Assembly: GCA_037962975.1 (NCBI GenBank)
Contig: CM075675.1
Location: forward strand, 31,126,501 to 31,190,500
Source of the DNA: Clitoria ternatea
Taxonomy: Eukaryota > Streptophyta > Magnoliopsida > Fabales > Fabaceae
Reading direction: 5' to 3'
DNA length: 64,000 bases
The number at the start of each line of letters is the position of its first letter. Positions within the stretch are counted from its first letter, which is position 1. Made by a program: the position numbers and the translations under genes. Below are positions 35,841-46,507 of this stretch, piece after piece. Under the pieces are notes generated by a model that saw only the letters and a list, made by a program, of their open reading frames with translations, was not told the DNA's origin and ran no database searches.

Positions 35841-36382
35841 TCCCAAGACGGATGATCTCAATCACCTATTCTATGATTCGATGATATAACTCCTGGTACG
35901 AACAATTCCTATCATCATACTTATGATGGAAGCTTTTGAAAATTAAGAAGCATTCACACAATCCGTACTCCTACGATTGAAAAAATGTATCCAGGACGGA
36001 TTATCTCAATCACTCAGTATGTGATCTGACGATGTAACTCCTGACGTTGTGTACTTGTCCAGGACGGATGATCTCAATCACATATTCTGTGATCTGACGA
36101 TGTAACTCCTGGCGCCGTACACATCCCAAGGACGGATGATCTCAATCACCTATTATGTAATATGACGATGTAACTCCTGGAGCCGTACACGTCCCCAAGA
36201 CGGACGATCTCAATCACCTATAAAGTGATTCGATGATGTAACTCCTGAGACAAACAATCCCCATCATCATTCTTATGATGGAAGATTTTGAAAGTTAATC
36301 CGTACTTTCGCTCTCAAGTGATATTCTCCCAGGACGGATATTCTTTATCACCTATTCTGTGATACAACGACATAACTCCTGG
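35841..36382 (+). repeat. Array of six hairpin-forming repeat units
   Basis: Units at about 35841, 35990, 36058, 36125, 36192 and 36328. Each has AGGACGGATGATCTC, a stem, a loop of about seven bases, the other stem arm, and GATGTAACTCCTGG. Inner stem is usually TCAATCAC/GTGAT(c)TGA; the last unit has TTTATCAC/GTGATA(c)AA. CCAGGA and TCCTGG at the edges also pair in several units. The two spacers of extra length carry 'atcatcattcttatgatgga', itself a small palindrome. Confidence 0.8.
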
Positions 36383-36877
36383 CATAGACAAACTCCCATC
36401 ATCATCCTTATGATGGAAGGCTCAAACACCACTTTCTTACATCTGTGTAATTCCTCAAACTTGGAATAATACTCTTATAATGGACGACATAGTTTTCTCC
36501 AGTGAGAATAACATGAATAAAGAACAGTCATCCGTCCTGTTACACTATTTTACTAAACAACGGATCAACTCCTCTTTTCCCCAAAAGAATTAAGGATCAT
36601 GCCCCAAAGACAGGCACCTTCTTCTTAATACGCACTTGGGGACATGTATATATTTATCCGTTCTAAATTTATTTGTTGTTTAATCTTCCGAGGCAGTTAT
36701 TTCAATCCGACCTCAAGGTTAATCATACAAAACGGATTAGCAACGATTTAAATATACATGAAACGTTGAAGACAAATTTCTTAAATGAAATTCATTCATT
36801 GAAAATGAGATTACACATAATAGTTAAAAGCCGGAGTTGATCCCGACACACAACTATACATATAAAGGAAAACAAAA
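36383..36877. other. Spacer and probable 3' UTR of antisense gene 2
   Basis: No coding region. Resembles the spacer below antisense gene 1, including 'gccggagttgatcccg' near 36830. Confidence 0.45.
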
Positions 36878-37611
36878 CTATGGAGGAGGAATCTGTTCTT
36901 CAGTTTTCTGTGCCTCCTCAGCACTAGGCTCTTGTGTCTCTTCCTTCGGGACTTCTACAGGAATCTCCCCCCCGGGAGCCTCAGTTCTTTCTTCAGACGA
37001 AGGAACCTCAGACACAGGAAGGACGAAATCCGGTCCCATAGTTTGACCCTCAGGAAGAGGAGGCAAACCATACAGGGACGTCAGAGGATCTTCGTGACGA
37101 CCATCAACCACTGTGACTAACTTTCCTCCATGGAATTCATAGTACAGACTTATTCCATAGAGATTAAATTTCACAGTGGGGTTGCGGTAGAAAACTTGGC
37201 GTATAGCTAAGCCGAAGGATTCTTCAACAGCCTGGCTGTATATGTCAACTGCTTCTTCTTTCTCAGCTTTCGCTATGGCCAATTCTTCCCGCAACTTGGA
37301 CAGCTCCCCACTAGATCCTTCAGACTCCGCTCTCCCAGCTGTAACATCCTAAAAATTTTATTCTCATGTATAATCATTTTGATTTAGACCATCAATGATA
37401 TTATCCATTTTATCTCAACTTTCTACATAAATTTTTGGTTAGGACAACATCTTCAATTTAACCTTTTACCATGATAAATAATTTTAACTTTATACCTTTG
37501 GTAAAAGTTAATCAAATAATTTATTACCTATTTCCTTAGTTATTAATTTCTTTGGCTTTTCCAATTACTCTCATCAAATTGCCACATACTCCACTCAAAA
37601 TACGTCATCTT

Positions 37612-37980
37612 GTACACATTTTAATTGTTAGTTACAGTCCGAATTTGGAAATGTGTCCAACTACAAAGTTGTTCTTCCTTTTCTTATCTTTCCAACAAGA
37701 CCAAATTTGTTAAATTCCATTAAGATATGAGAGAGATATGTCCAAAATACCGAAACAGTGTTAGAATTGATATTTTATTTCAATCATATCATCTTGTACA
37801 TATTTTAATACCTTGTTAGAGTCCGAATTTGAAAACGTCGTAAACTACAAAGTTGTTCCTCGTTGTCTTAGTTTTCCAACAAGACCACATTTGTTAAAAT
37901 CCATTAAGATATGAGAGAGATATGCCTAAAATACCAAAACAGTGTCAGAATTGATATTTACTTCAATCAAACAAACTACA
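37612..37980 (+). repeat. Two-copy tandem repeat (about 183 bp)
   Basis: A unit running from 'ttgtacacattttaat' through 'aactacaaagttgttc' and 'ccattaagatatgagagaga' occurs twice in tandem in the U3 part of the solo LTR, about 90% identical by eye. Confidence 0.8.
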
Positions 37981-38404
37981 TTATGTAGGCTGCGGAAATG
38001 GTCAACAATCCAGCTCATTTTTCTCACCTAAAAACTCCATTATCACCATAATTCATGCACCTAACATCCCACTACAATCCCATTATGAAAATCTTGTCCC
38101 CCACTTGTCATTTACATCATTAAATCAACACTACATCTTGTTCCCAAGTCTGAATTCTTAGAACAAGCTAAAGTTAGTGAAGTCTCTCTCTTATTTTCTT
38201 TCACTTTCTCCATCAATTTCACTCTTGATCTGAAGCTAGGACAATAATACAACACTTTCAACCACTTTAGGAACCTCCATTAAGGTAAGAGGGGACAGGG
38301 TTGTGAATATTTATGAAATGGGTAGAATTGTATGCTGATTCTAGGATTCCAGAATTTATTCGTAACTTGTTTCTCATTTTTGATATTGAAAATATGTGAA
38401 TTTG

Positions 38405-39400
38405 ACTCTGACTTCTTCATGAAAGTTGTAGATCTTTTTGATATCTGAGTTTTGAGACCTGAATCAAGTAATTTGAATAAGTATAGCAAAAGTTATAGCC
38501 AAAATACTACAGCATGTTCGTGTGAAAGATTTATCCTTTGTTTTGTGTATATATTGATTTACTGGGAACTGTACGTGCATAATCAGCCTTGGATGTCTTC
38601 ATTAAAGTTGTAGATAATTAAGTTTTGGATCTTTATAAAGTGGTTTCACATTAAAATAATTTTTGTAGCTCAAGTTATGCTCATAATACTGAAGTATGTA
38701 CAAGCTGTAAATCTGTAAACTTGAAATCCGTATCTTATTGTTAAAATTGGGCATTTTGTAGTAAGAATTAGTGATCAGTGTCTTCATGAAAGTTGTAAAT
38801 ATTTTTGTTGTGTGAATTTTGAGACCTTAACCAATTGATTTTAGTATATGTAGAAAAAGTTATAGCCAAAATACTACTATATGTCCGAGTGAAAGATTTG
38901 CTTCATGTTTAGTGTATATTTTGATATGCTGGGAATTATACATGCATAATCAGCCTTGGATGTCTTCATGAAAGTTATAGATAATTAAGTTGTGGATTTT
39001 TAGAAAGTGGTTTCACATCAAAATAATTTTTGTAGTTCAAGTGATGCTCAAATTACTGAAGTATGTGCAAGCTGAAATTCTAAAATTCTGGAATTTTGGA
39101 AATCCGAATCTTGTTTTCAATACTGGGAATTTTGTGGTATGAATTAGTTGTTTGAGTCTTCATAAAAGTTGTAGAAATTATGTTAAGAGTATTTTAGAAC
39201 TTGTTTCATGCAAAAATCATTTTTATAACTCCAGAAACACTGAAATTACTAATATATGTACGTTTTGAAAAACTCACCTTGAGGCAGTGTGGTATTTCGT
39301 GAATAAGTAATATTTCTGTTCGGAATTTGAAACTGTGTTCTTCATGAAAGTTGTAGATAATTGTATTATTGAGCTATAGAAAGTGGAATCACCTGAAAAG
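38405..39400 (+). repeat. Six-copy degenerate tandem repeat (about 185 bp)
   Basis: The phrase 'cttcatgaaagttgtaga' (and variants) recurs near 38408, 38596, 38780, 38964, 39157 and 39342. The period is 184-193 bp, and between the phrases comes a pattern of tagged phrases such as 'agttatagccaaaatact' and 'gtggtttcaca'. Alternate units look more alike than neighbours, suggesting a doubled period. Confidence 0.75.
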
Positions 39401-42321
39401 GAGTTGATTTGCCCATGTTATGACTGTTTTGCTAATGTATGTTGCTGTTGGGGATGCTGAAAGTCACTTAGAATGACTATTTTGAAAGAAAATGATATTT
39501 TCTCTATGTATAAAAATTATTTATTAAATTATTGAGTGATTATGAATTATTATAAATGTTGTTGAGTATCACACAGTTTGTATATTGTGATGGTGAATAA
39601 TTATGAATGACATAATTAATATATATGTGCATGAATGCCTTGTGGTTATTGACATATGTGGTTGAAACAGTAAATCCATGATTTTGTGAATTATTATGTG
39701 TATTGTGTTCCTTGAGGACTTGTAGTATCCAAGAGGTTTTGGAAATGTGGATATCATGGTATGTTAAAAGAATTAAAGGCATTCATGCATCATAAGCATT
39801 CGGACGCACCATGGAATTTAGGGGTTCCATGATTGCCTACCCTGGTGGGGGGTTACTCTATGATGAGTTAAGCCCTATTATGTTGTGTGCCATGGAGTGT
39901 AGGGATTCATGGTTTATGCAGAAGTCCTACTTATGATATTGTGTACTTCGGTACTTAAGCGCCATGAAGTATAGGGATTCATGGTATATGCTAAAGCCCT
40001 ATTTGTGTCTCTATGAGACTTTTACTGCAGTATTCCCACCAAGACCAAATGGATCCAGCATGACATCATTTGACTAATTAAAGATCTATTAATGGACTTG
40101 TTTGGCATATTCATCATATCATTATGAATTGTTGATTGTGTTTGTGCAATTTTATCTATTTTATATTTATTCTATATTCTGTCTCACTCTTACATTAATT
40201 TTTACAGTGAATGACACGTAGAATGCAGAGTGATGCCATGATGGATGTCTATTTATTTTATTACCTGAACTTTAAATTTATGGGTTGTAATAAATATAAT
40301 ATGTCATGTACCTTTATCTTCACAATTGTTTCCGCTACTTAAATATTTTCTTGAATTTAATTATTCACGACTAGTATGTATGATAATTATTCCGCTGTTA
40401 TTAATTGTTATATAAACTCTGAATTAAATTTATAATTTTTAAAATGATCTTTCGAAAAAGCGAAAAATTTACTCGAAAATTTTAATCCACGTTTCGGGGC
40501 GTTACACCAGCCTTCAGTCCTTCGATCTCAAGAAGGAGCTTCTTCTCCCTTTGGGACCACTCCTCAGCAGCAGCTTTGCTTTTATCCTGGCTGCTACGGA
40601 GTTCTTCCTCCTTCTCTGCCAGCTTGCCTTCCAAGTCTTTGAAGTCACCTTTAAGCTTGAGATTCTCTCTGTTCATGATATCTCCGAACTCCTTAGACTT
40701 GGCAAGACGATCTTCCATTAGCTTGATGGTGGCTTTGTCTTTCCCTGAGGAAAGGTTGAGTTGTTCCAATTTGTCACTCAGTTCATCAACCTTATTGACG
40801 TTGTCAGCCAACTCGCTGAATGAATAAAGTATTCCAGCGAGTTCGGCTAACTGCCACCTTCCGGCCTCACATGCTTCTTTAATTTCTTTCGTGCTGAGCG
40901 TAGGCCGGAGTTCGTACATCGGCTGTGGAAGAATAGCTGGAGTAGATCCCCGGTATGAGAGGAAGGGGGTGAGAAATGAGGTGATTGGGTAGGAGGTCGG
41001 CTTCGTCCCAGAAACCCCGACAACCATTCCTTTATTAAGTCCGGAGGAAGCACCAGCTACTTCCGAGGTTTCAACAAGTTTATCCTCCGAAGTTCTACGC
41101 TTCTTGGACGGACCCCCCACATAGTCATTCTTAATTTTTCTCCTTCTCTCAGTGACTGAGGGCTGACCCGTGGCTGTGCCAACATCGGAGGAACCGCCCT
41201 CAACCAGCGGAATGTCCCCTTCAGCATCTGAGGTCAGGATGATTAACTCAGGATGATCCTTGGTGGAGGGCTTAGGCTTGATCTCATTTTTGCGGGCAAC
41301 GGATTTACCCGCCACCTTAAATCCCTTCAACTTATTCATTTCTGGAGTTTCTTGTTCTATTTCACCCGCATGAACAAACACAAGAGATTAGCAACTACGA
41401 AATATTCGATATATTTGACAAGGGGAAAAAGTGAAATAAAATGAGTATTACGTAGATATTCATCCCGGACTCCGCTTGAACTACTTAAAAGTCGCCTACA
41501 CGAAAATACGTTACGACGTGTAGTGTGTGCTTCAAGTGCGAACAACACTTTTGATGACTCGGGAGATAGCTCGGATTGATCAGCGTAATATACGTGAGAG
41601 CTCAAGAGAAAATGCCTATGGGTCTAACTCAGAGGAAATTTGTTGACACCCTCTTCATCCTTCCAAAAGATCGGTTTGCTCTTCTTAATGGAGATCCGGG
41701 TGAAGTAGGTCTTAAACGACTTCCCATCAACTTTGGCTGAATCGGTGTAAGACTCAAAGTTCATAAAAGAACAGAGAGTCCGGAGTGTCACCAAACCAAC
41801 ACCGCCTTGCTTATTCGCCCTCCGAACTACTTGGGTGTAGTAAAATAGCATTGCTACAGTAGGCGTAAAGTTGAAATGTTCACCCAAAACCTCCAAAGCA
41901 CGGATGAGGCCCCAACCGTTGGGATGAAGTTGGGAGGGTGCACAGTTTAAAAACCTCAGCACACCCATCTGAAGTTCAGTTAAAGGGAAATGAACTCCCA
42001 GGTAATGAAAGATGAAATCGTACATATATATTGAATGGTCATTGGGGACGACGTGGCATATCCGTTCTGTTGGGAGTGGTGCATATACCCTATACCACTT
42101 TTTTGTTTCTTCTTCCGCATTGAGCATGAACCTTGGTTGAATCCGAGGTCCATCCTCATCTGCGTGACGGGAAGCCAAGTCCTTGAATTCGCTGGACACT
42201 CAACAGAAAGGCCATTTGGCCTGAAGCTCTTCCCAATTCAGCCTGGAAGCAGCGACGCTATAAAGACCTTCAGTTGTCTTTAAAATGGCACCATCTCCAG
42301 AAGTTCCTTCTCCAGTAGTCA

Positions 42322-42600
42322 TTTGAATTGTCTAGATCGAACTCCTTAATCTACGATAAGAAATTATGTCGTCAGAAAGTTGATAATCATTACTCACTTC
42401 ATTTTAAAAGTGACTACAATCAGAGGATGACTCTAAGAAGGGAAAAGTCACTCTCCACAGTGAGTAAGATCCCCTTTCTGAGCGACATGACTCAGCCCTA
42501 GGAAGAATCACAAGGATTCTTCCCCATGACTATTAGGGTTGCGAGAAACTAATCTCCCCCCTTAATAAAGCGCATCCTCTTCGCAAAAACAGACCAAAAT
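42322..42600 (-). other. Decayed N-terminal region of antisense gene 2
   Basis: The position corresponds to the first 100 codons of antisense gene 1. Fragments resembling the Ser/Asp-rich stretch can be glimpsed on the minus strand, but the frame is full of stops. Confidence 0.35.
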
Positions 42601-43080
42601 AAGACGAGGTTTACAGGGGAAGAAGAAATAATTACCTCAGATAATGATGAGGAAGATGAAGAATGAAAAAGGTCTCGTAGAGCAAGCGACGAACTTCCTT
42701 GCGAAATTTTTGTAGAATCTTGCTAAGAAATCAGAAACAAGTGGAACCTAGAATCCACTAAGTGTTTCTTTTATAAGAAACGAAGAGGTTCGGTTACCCA
42801 CTCTGGAAGTTGTGTCGTTCTTGATTAAACGCATTGGTTCACAAGCGAAACGACACGACCATTCCAAATTCATGGGCGCCAAAACAATAGCAATTCGACG
42901 AAGGGCCTATCCACTAGGCCCAAAAGTTTCAAAAACTTCAGGCCCATTAAGCCCAAAACGACGGTTAATGAGATTTCCATCTCAGACGCAATAATTGCTT
43001 TCCCACGTGATTAAAAGCATTAATGTCTAATCATGCAACGCAATTCGCGCTTTACAGCCGTTACATGAACTTCAAGAGCT
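42601..43080 (-). promoter_or_regulatory. Promoter region of antisense gene 2
   Basis: On the minus strand TATAAAAG (42776-42769) is followed about 120-135 bp downstream by GAG|GTAATT (about 42641-42633). Upstream of the TATA are several GGCCCA/GGGCC motifs (about 42904-42952), which resemble the site II elements bound by TCP factors in plant promoters. Confidence 0.5.
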
Positions 43081-43280
43081 TTCAATTCCAATAAACTCTT
43101 GAAATTCTCGTACAACGAATCTATGTCTGAATCCGTTGTGACGACACCGACAAACCAGATCTCTTAATTTGAGAACGGTTCTTTACGAATAAATGCTAAG
43201 GAACTGTTTTACGCGTAAGCTCACCGGTATTCAGACCTTTCGCAGGTTGAGTAGCTTATGTGAACAACCACTCAGTCCCT

Positions 43281-43300
43281 CACACAAGCTAGGGGACATA
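43281..43300 (+). other. Polypurine tract of the 24-kb Tat element
   Basis: AAGCTAGGGGACATA precedes the 3' LTR. The minus-strand Tat has AAGCTAGGGGACAAA at the same place. Confidence 0.7.
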
Positions 43301-44029
43301 TGATCCGGTCTCAATATCGGTATCCGATCTGCAAGACATATTTCAACGTCTTCGTCAAGACATCAACGTGTAACCGGTGTCATCGGTATACATCCGGACT
43401 ATAATTCTGTATCAGGCGTTCTCCCTATACCGGTTGTTCAGGATAACACCATGACACCGGACAACACACACGTCACTGTGCTAAAGACAAGGATCATTGC
43501 TACAGGGATCGATCAATAATTCCCTGCACTACAAGCCAAATTCTGCTCACGGGGATGGTCAACTTGTTCCCTGATCCTAGTCTATATTCTCCATGCTCAA
43601 TATAAAATAGTCACTTGACCCAATCATACTGGTAAGTGCGCAATAAAATAATGCTAATAGGAGTTAGTGGTTCCCCACTAACGAGTCCTCGTAAAACGAG
43701 CCAATCAGGTATATGAACTCATTTCATGAATGAAGTGAGGGATCTTCAACTGATTTTATGACTGATTACTCTCTAAAATACATTCCTTACTTGGAATATC
43801 ATCACTGACTTGAGCGTCGGAGAATCTTTGCAGGTGACACCACCATTCGCCCACTTCAACGCGTTAGGTCGGTGAGAAGGATCTCCAGGACGCCCAATCC
43901 GCTCTCCTCACTCAAGGACAACGGATATTTACACCGGATACCCATATATCCGGTCTTCTGCACAGTATTTGCATACTATTTGTGATTGACTTGAGTCCGG
44001 ATCTCTAGACCCCGGTTCAGGACAGATCA
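43301..44029 (+). repeat. 3' LTR of the 24-kb Tat element
   Basis: 729 bp, the same length as the 5' LTR. Of about 20 differences counted by eye only one is a transversion (T/A in 'ggtg(t/a)gaagg'), a pattern typical of methylated cytosine decay. Confidence 0.93.
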
Positions 44030-44034
44030 ATATC

Positions 44035-44470
44035 CTTATTCTTAACTCTAATTTTAGGATAACGTGATCTTAAATCTATCTTAGAGAATATTGAAGTTTC
44101 CTTTAATTGACCCATTAAATCGTTTATCTTAGGAAGTGGACACTTATTCTTAATAGTTACTTTATTTTGCTGTCCATAGTCTACACATAACCTAAAACCA
44201 TTATCTTTCTTCTTTACTAACAAGACAGGTGCACCTTAAGGTGAGATACTAGGTCAAATGAATTGTTTAGTTAACACGTCCTTTATTTATTTCTTAAGTC
44301 AGCTAACTCAGTAGGGGACATCTTACTGGGTGTTATGGATTTAGGTCTTGTGCCGAGAATAAGGTCTATGAAAAATTCTATCTCCTTCTTAGATGGTAGT
44401 CCAGGGAATATCTTTCAAAAATACCTATGGAAATTCACTCACTATAGGAAAAAGAAACATGTATATGTTC
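44035..44470 (-). pseudogene. Gypsy protease-RT junction and RT N-terminal part (split gene)
   Basis: The minus strand reads, with stops and shifts, IPWTT, EIEFFI-like, then APVLLVKKKDNGFRLCVDYGQQNKVTIKNKCPLPKINDLM and FSKIDLRSRYPKIRVKNKDI, the N-terminal half of a chromovirus-type Gypsy RT. It stops exactly at the ATATC duplication of the Tat element, and the frame continues at 20018 in FKTRYGHYEYL. Confidence 0.8.
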
Positions 44471-45557
44471 TCTTTTTCTTTACTTCTAAGGATAAGAGTA
44501 ACAAATATTTCTAATACAATTTAGATACTCATGGATGTTCATATAAGAATTATTTTTATATAATTTAAATTTTGACAAACAATAATTTTAATCCCATGCA
44601 TTTATTTCAAAACAATTTCATAATTTATGTTTTTTGTGTTACTAATTTGACCCTTCACAATTGTAATTCTTTTGCAAAGTCTTCATAAAACTTAACTTTT
44701 TTATTAACATTAATTTGGACTTCCAAATTTTTAAGCATAAAAAAGCTTAACATTTGAACAACCTCATTTATCCAATTAACTTATTAGACTTCCAATTTAA
44801 CACTATTAATGGTAACAAATTTTGTTGTAATCACAATCCTATGGAGATACGTTTTACACCGGGAACGATAGTTGTCTCTCAAAAAGATGGAAAAGTGGAA
44901 TTGATGATCAAACCAGATAGCACATTTGACATATCATACAAGGCTATGCTCTGTTCAAAAAGAAATAAAATAGGCCACGCACTCTTAAATTATGCTCCTT
45001 TTTCTTCCTTCCTTTCTTATCATCTCTTAAATATGATAATAAAAGGCATTTCTGCAAGAGTTTGAAAAACCATGTATTTCTGTTCTAAGAATTAGGCATC
45101 CATTCCATCACAAATAGTCAGTCAGCAACATTTATCACTACTAATTCCCATCACTTCCATAGAGTTCTGGCAAAGATAGTAGTCCACTGATAGTATTTGT
45201 TTTATTACCATCCTCATTTTTCATTCTGTTCTGGTTCTGCAAGACTTTTGTAATTAATCTTCTAATGAACAAATTGTAAACAAACCAAAAAGGAAGAGGG
45301 TGAGAGAAAAATTAATTTAGAGTAGAGATATTTTAAATTTTTTTCTGTTAAAAAATAAAAGAGTGGTGAAAAATTCTCTTATTTTTTATATCATATACTT
45401 TGCATTCTTCTTTTTGCGTCCAGAATGTTTTTTACAATAAGCCATAGTTCCTGTTTGGTAATTGGTCAGAGAAACGAAGTTATGAAAATACACAAATTTA
45501 ATAGTTAATATTGATTTTTTACACCGTTTGAAACAACTAACGGATTTTTTTTCATTG
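44471..45557. other. AT-rich spacer, nothing identified
   Basis: A plus-strand frame of 103 codons at 44754-45065 has no recognisable motif and no neighbouring gene signals; I treat it as chance. The remainder shows no gene or clear repeat. Confidence 0.4.
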
Positions 45558-46139
45558 TGATCTAGTCTAGATATCGGCCCAAAGACTAGAGGGTAATTTC
45601 ACCTGCTTCCCACAGTTCAAACCGGTGTCACGACTGATATCTTGGACTCATTAAACGGTATAGTCTCATCTCTGCACACCGAAAAGTCCAGATCATCTCA
45701 CAGCACACTGGAAAGCAATTCGCCAACTCAGTAAACAGTACAAGGTATACTGTTGGAAAAGACATACAGAGGCGCCCATATCATAAATCAGCTTTCTGCA
45801 GAATCGTACTGGCACGCTCTGCAGATTGCTACCTAACTCTGAGGGGCTCATACGTTACTTGCATGCATGCATATAAATATCTAGCAATACACAACAGAGG
45901 TACGTTACACATTATCCATAACTTACGCTCAACTTCTTAACATTCCATCATTTCCGTGCTAACTTGAGCGTCAAAGTCCCATTGCAGGTAACACCCAGGA
46001 CTCTAAGGCCTTATTTCCCCACTAGAATAAGGATTATAATACCGAATCCCTACTGGACCGGTGTACAAATCTTACAGGAAATGATATCTTTGTAACTAGT
46101 TACCACACCGGTCATCTAACCCCGGTGTAGACTAGTTCA
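45558..46139 (+). mobile_element. Solo Tat LTR upstream of the trihelix gene
   Basis: Starts TGATCTAGTC and ends CTAGTTCA; the 4-bp ATTG flanks both sides (45554-45557, 46140-46143). It contains TATAAATA (about 45872-45879) and the Tat LTR block AACTTGAGCGTC...TTGCAGGTAACACCC (about 45961-45999). No internal region follows. It is clearly diverged from the other Tat LTRs here. Confidence 0.75.
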
Positions 46140-46507
46140 ATTGGTGAAACCCATAGTCATTTTTTATTTTCTGTTTTTGGTCAATATTTTAGGCCACCTA
46201 ATGGATTTTTTTTGGAAATAATGGTTACTGTTAGCCCATTTGTAAGCCCACTACTCAACGGGTTCCTCTTCAATCATCATCAAGCCCAAATACTCGTCTC
46301 TCGGAAACAGAGAGCACTACACTTATCTGAAAATTGAGAAATTCCCCAAATGCGCACTCGACAGAAACCCTAATCAAAATCTATGCAAAGTTCAAACCCT
46401 TTGGATCTCGATTTCCCCAAATTTAATTCAGTTTCCCCTTCCGCTGTAAAATCCTTTCAGAAATCGATCCAAGAAGGTTCCTTTATCAGCGATCTCAACA
46501 TACCCAC
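46140..46507 (+). promoter_or_regulatory. Proximal promoter and 5' UTR of the trihelix gene
   Basis: Only 368 bp separate the solo LTR from the start codon. The segment has a telo-box AAACCCTAA at 46365-46373, common near plant transcription starts, and 'aagccca/gcccaa' motifs at about 46230-46290. No strong TATA box is seen outside the LTR. Confidence 0.45.

Larger units (their letters stand above)
37340..40506 (+). mobile_element. Solo LTR (3,167 bp) inserted in antisense gene 2
   Basis: Starts TGTAACATCC, ends GGGGCGTTACA, flanked by CCAGC (37335-37339 and 40507-40511). No internal region or second LTR is present. Plus orientation is suggested by CATT-AAG|GTAAGAGG at 38278-38291 and by GTCTCACTC near the 3' end, both as in the LARD LTR. 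Its own open frames are spurious. Confidence 0.88.
36878..42321 (-). pseudogene. Tat antisense gene 2 (diverged paralogue, split by an LTR)
   Basis: Same architecture as antisense gene 1. The first Met seen is at 42321 (homologous to MAVKKTTGG); the more N-terminal part is too decayed to read. A TGA near 42199 replaces Trp (WPFC-stop). The Transposase_28-like part follows (SIYMYDFIFHYLGVHFPLTE, PSQLHPNGWGLIRALEVL), about 70% identical by eye to copy 1. A further stop follows KFPLS. An 87-bp intron (41452-41366) keeps its GT donor, but the acceptor AG reads GG. Exon 2 has a coiled coil, is cut at 40507 by a 3.2-kb LTR, and resumes at 37339 through SFGLAIRQVFYRNPTVKFNL to a Glu/Pro-rich end. 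Confidence 0.78.
20024..44029 (+). mobile_element. 24-kb Tat-lineage Ty3/Gypsy retrotransposon with nested insertions
   Basis: Two 729-bp LTRs (20024-20752, 43301-44029) start TGATCCGG and end GACAGATCA and are flanked by the 5-bp duplication ATATC (20019-20023, 44030-44034). The order is LTR, primer-binding site, gag-pro-RT-RNaseH, integrase, repeat zone, antisense gene 1, hairpin repeats, antisense gene 2, polypurine tract, LTR. Removing the two inserted LTRs and their duplications gives about 16.2 kb. A second RNase H after the Gypsy one, no chromodomain, and accessory genes between integrase and 3' LTR all point to Tat. By eye the LTRs differ at about 20 sites, nearly all transitions. Confidence 0.93.

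Noticed and set aside
44754..45065. 103-codon plus-strand ORF
   Set aside because: No recognisable domain, AT-rich, no promoter or neighbour support.
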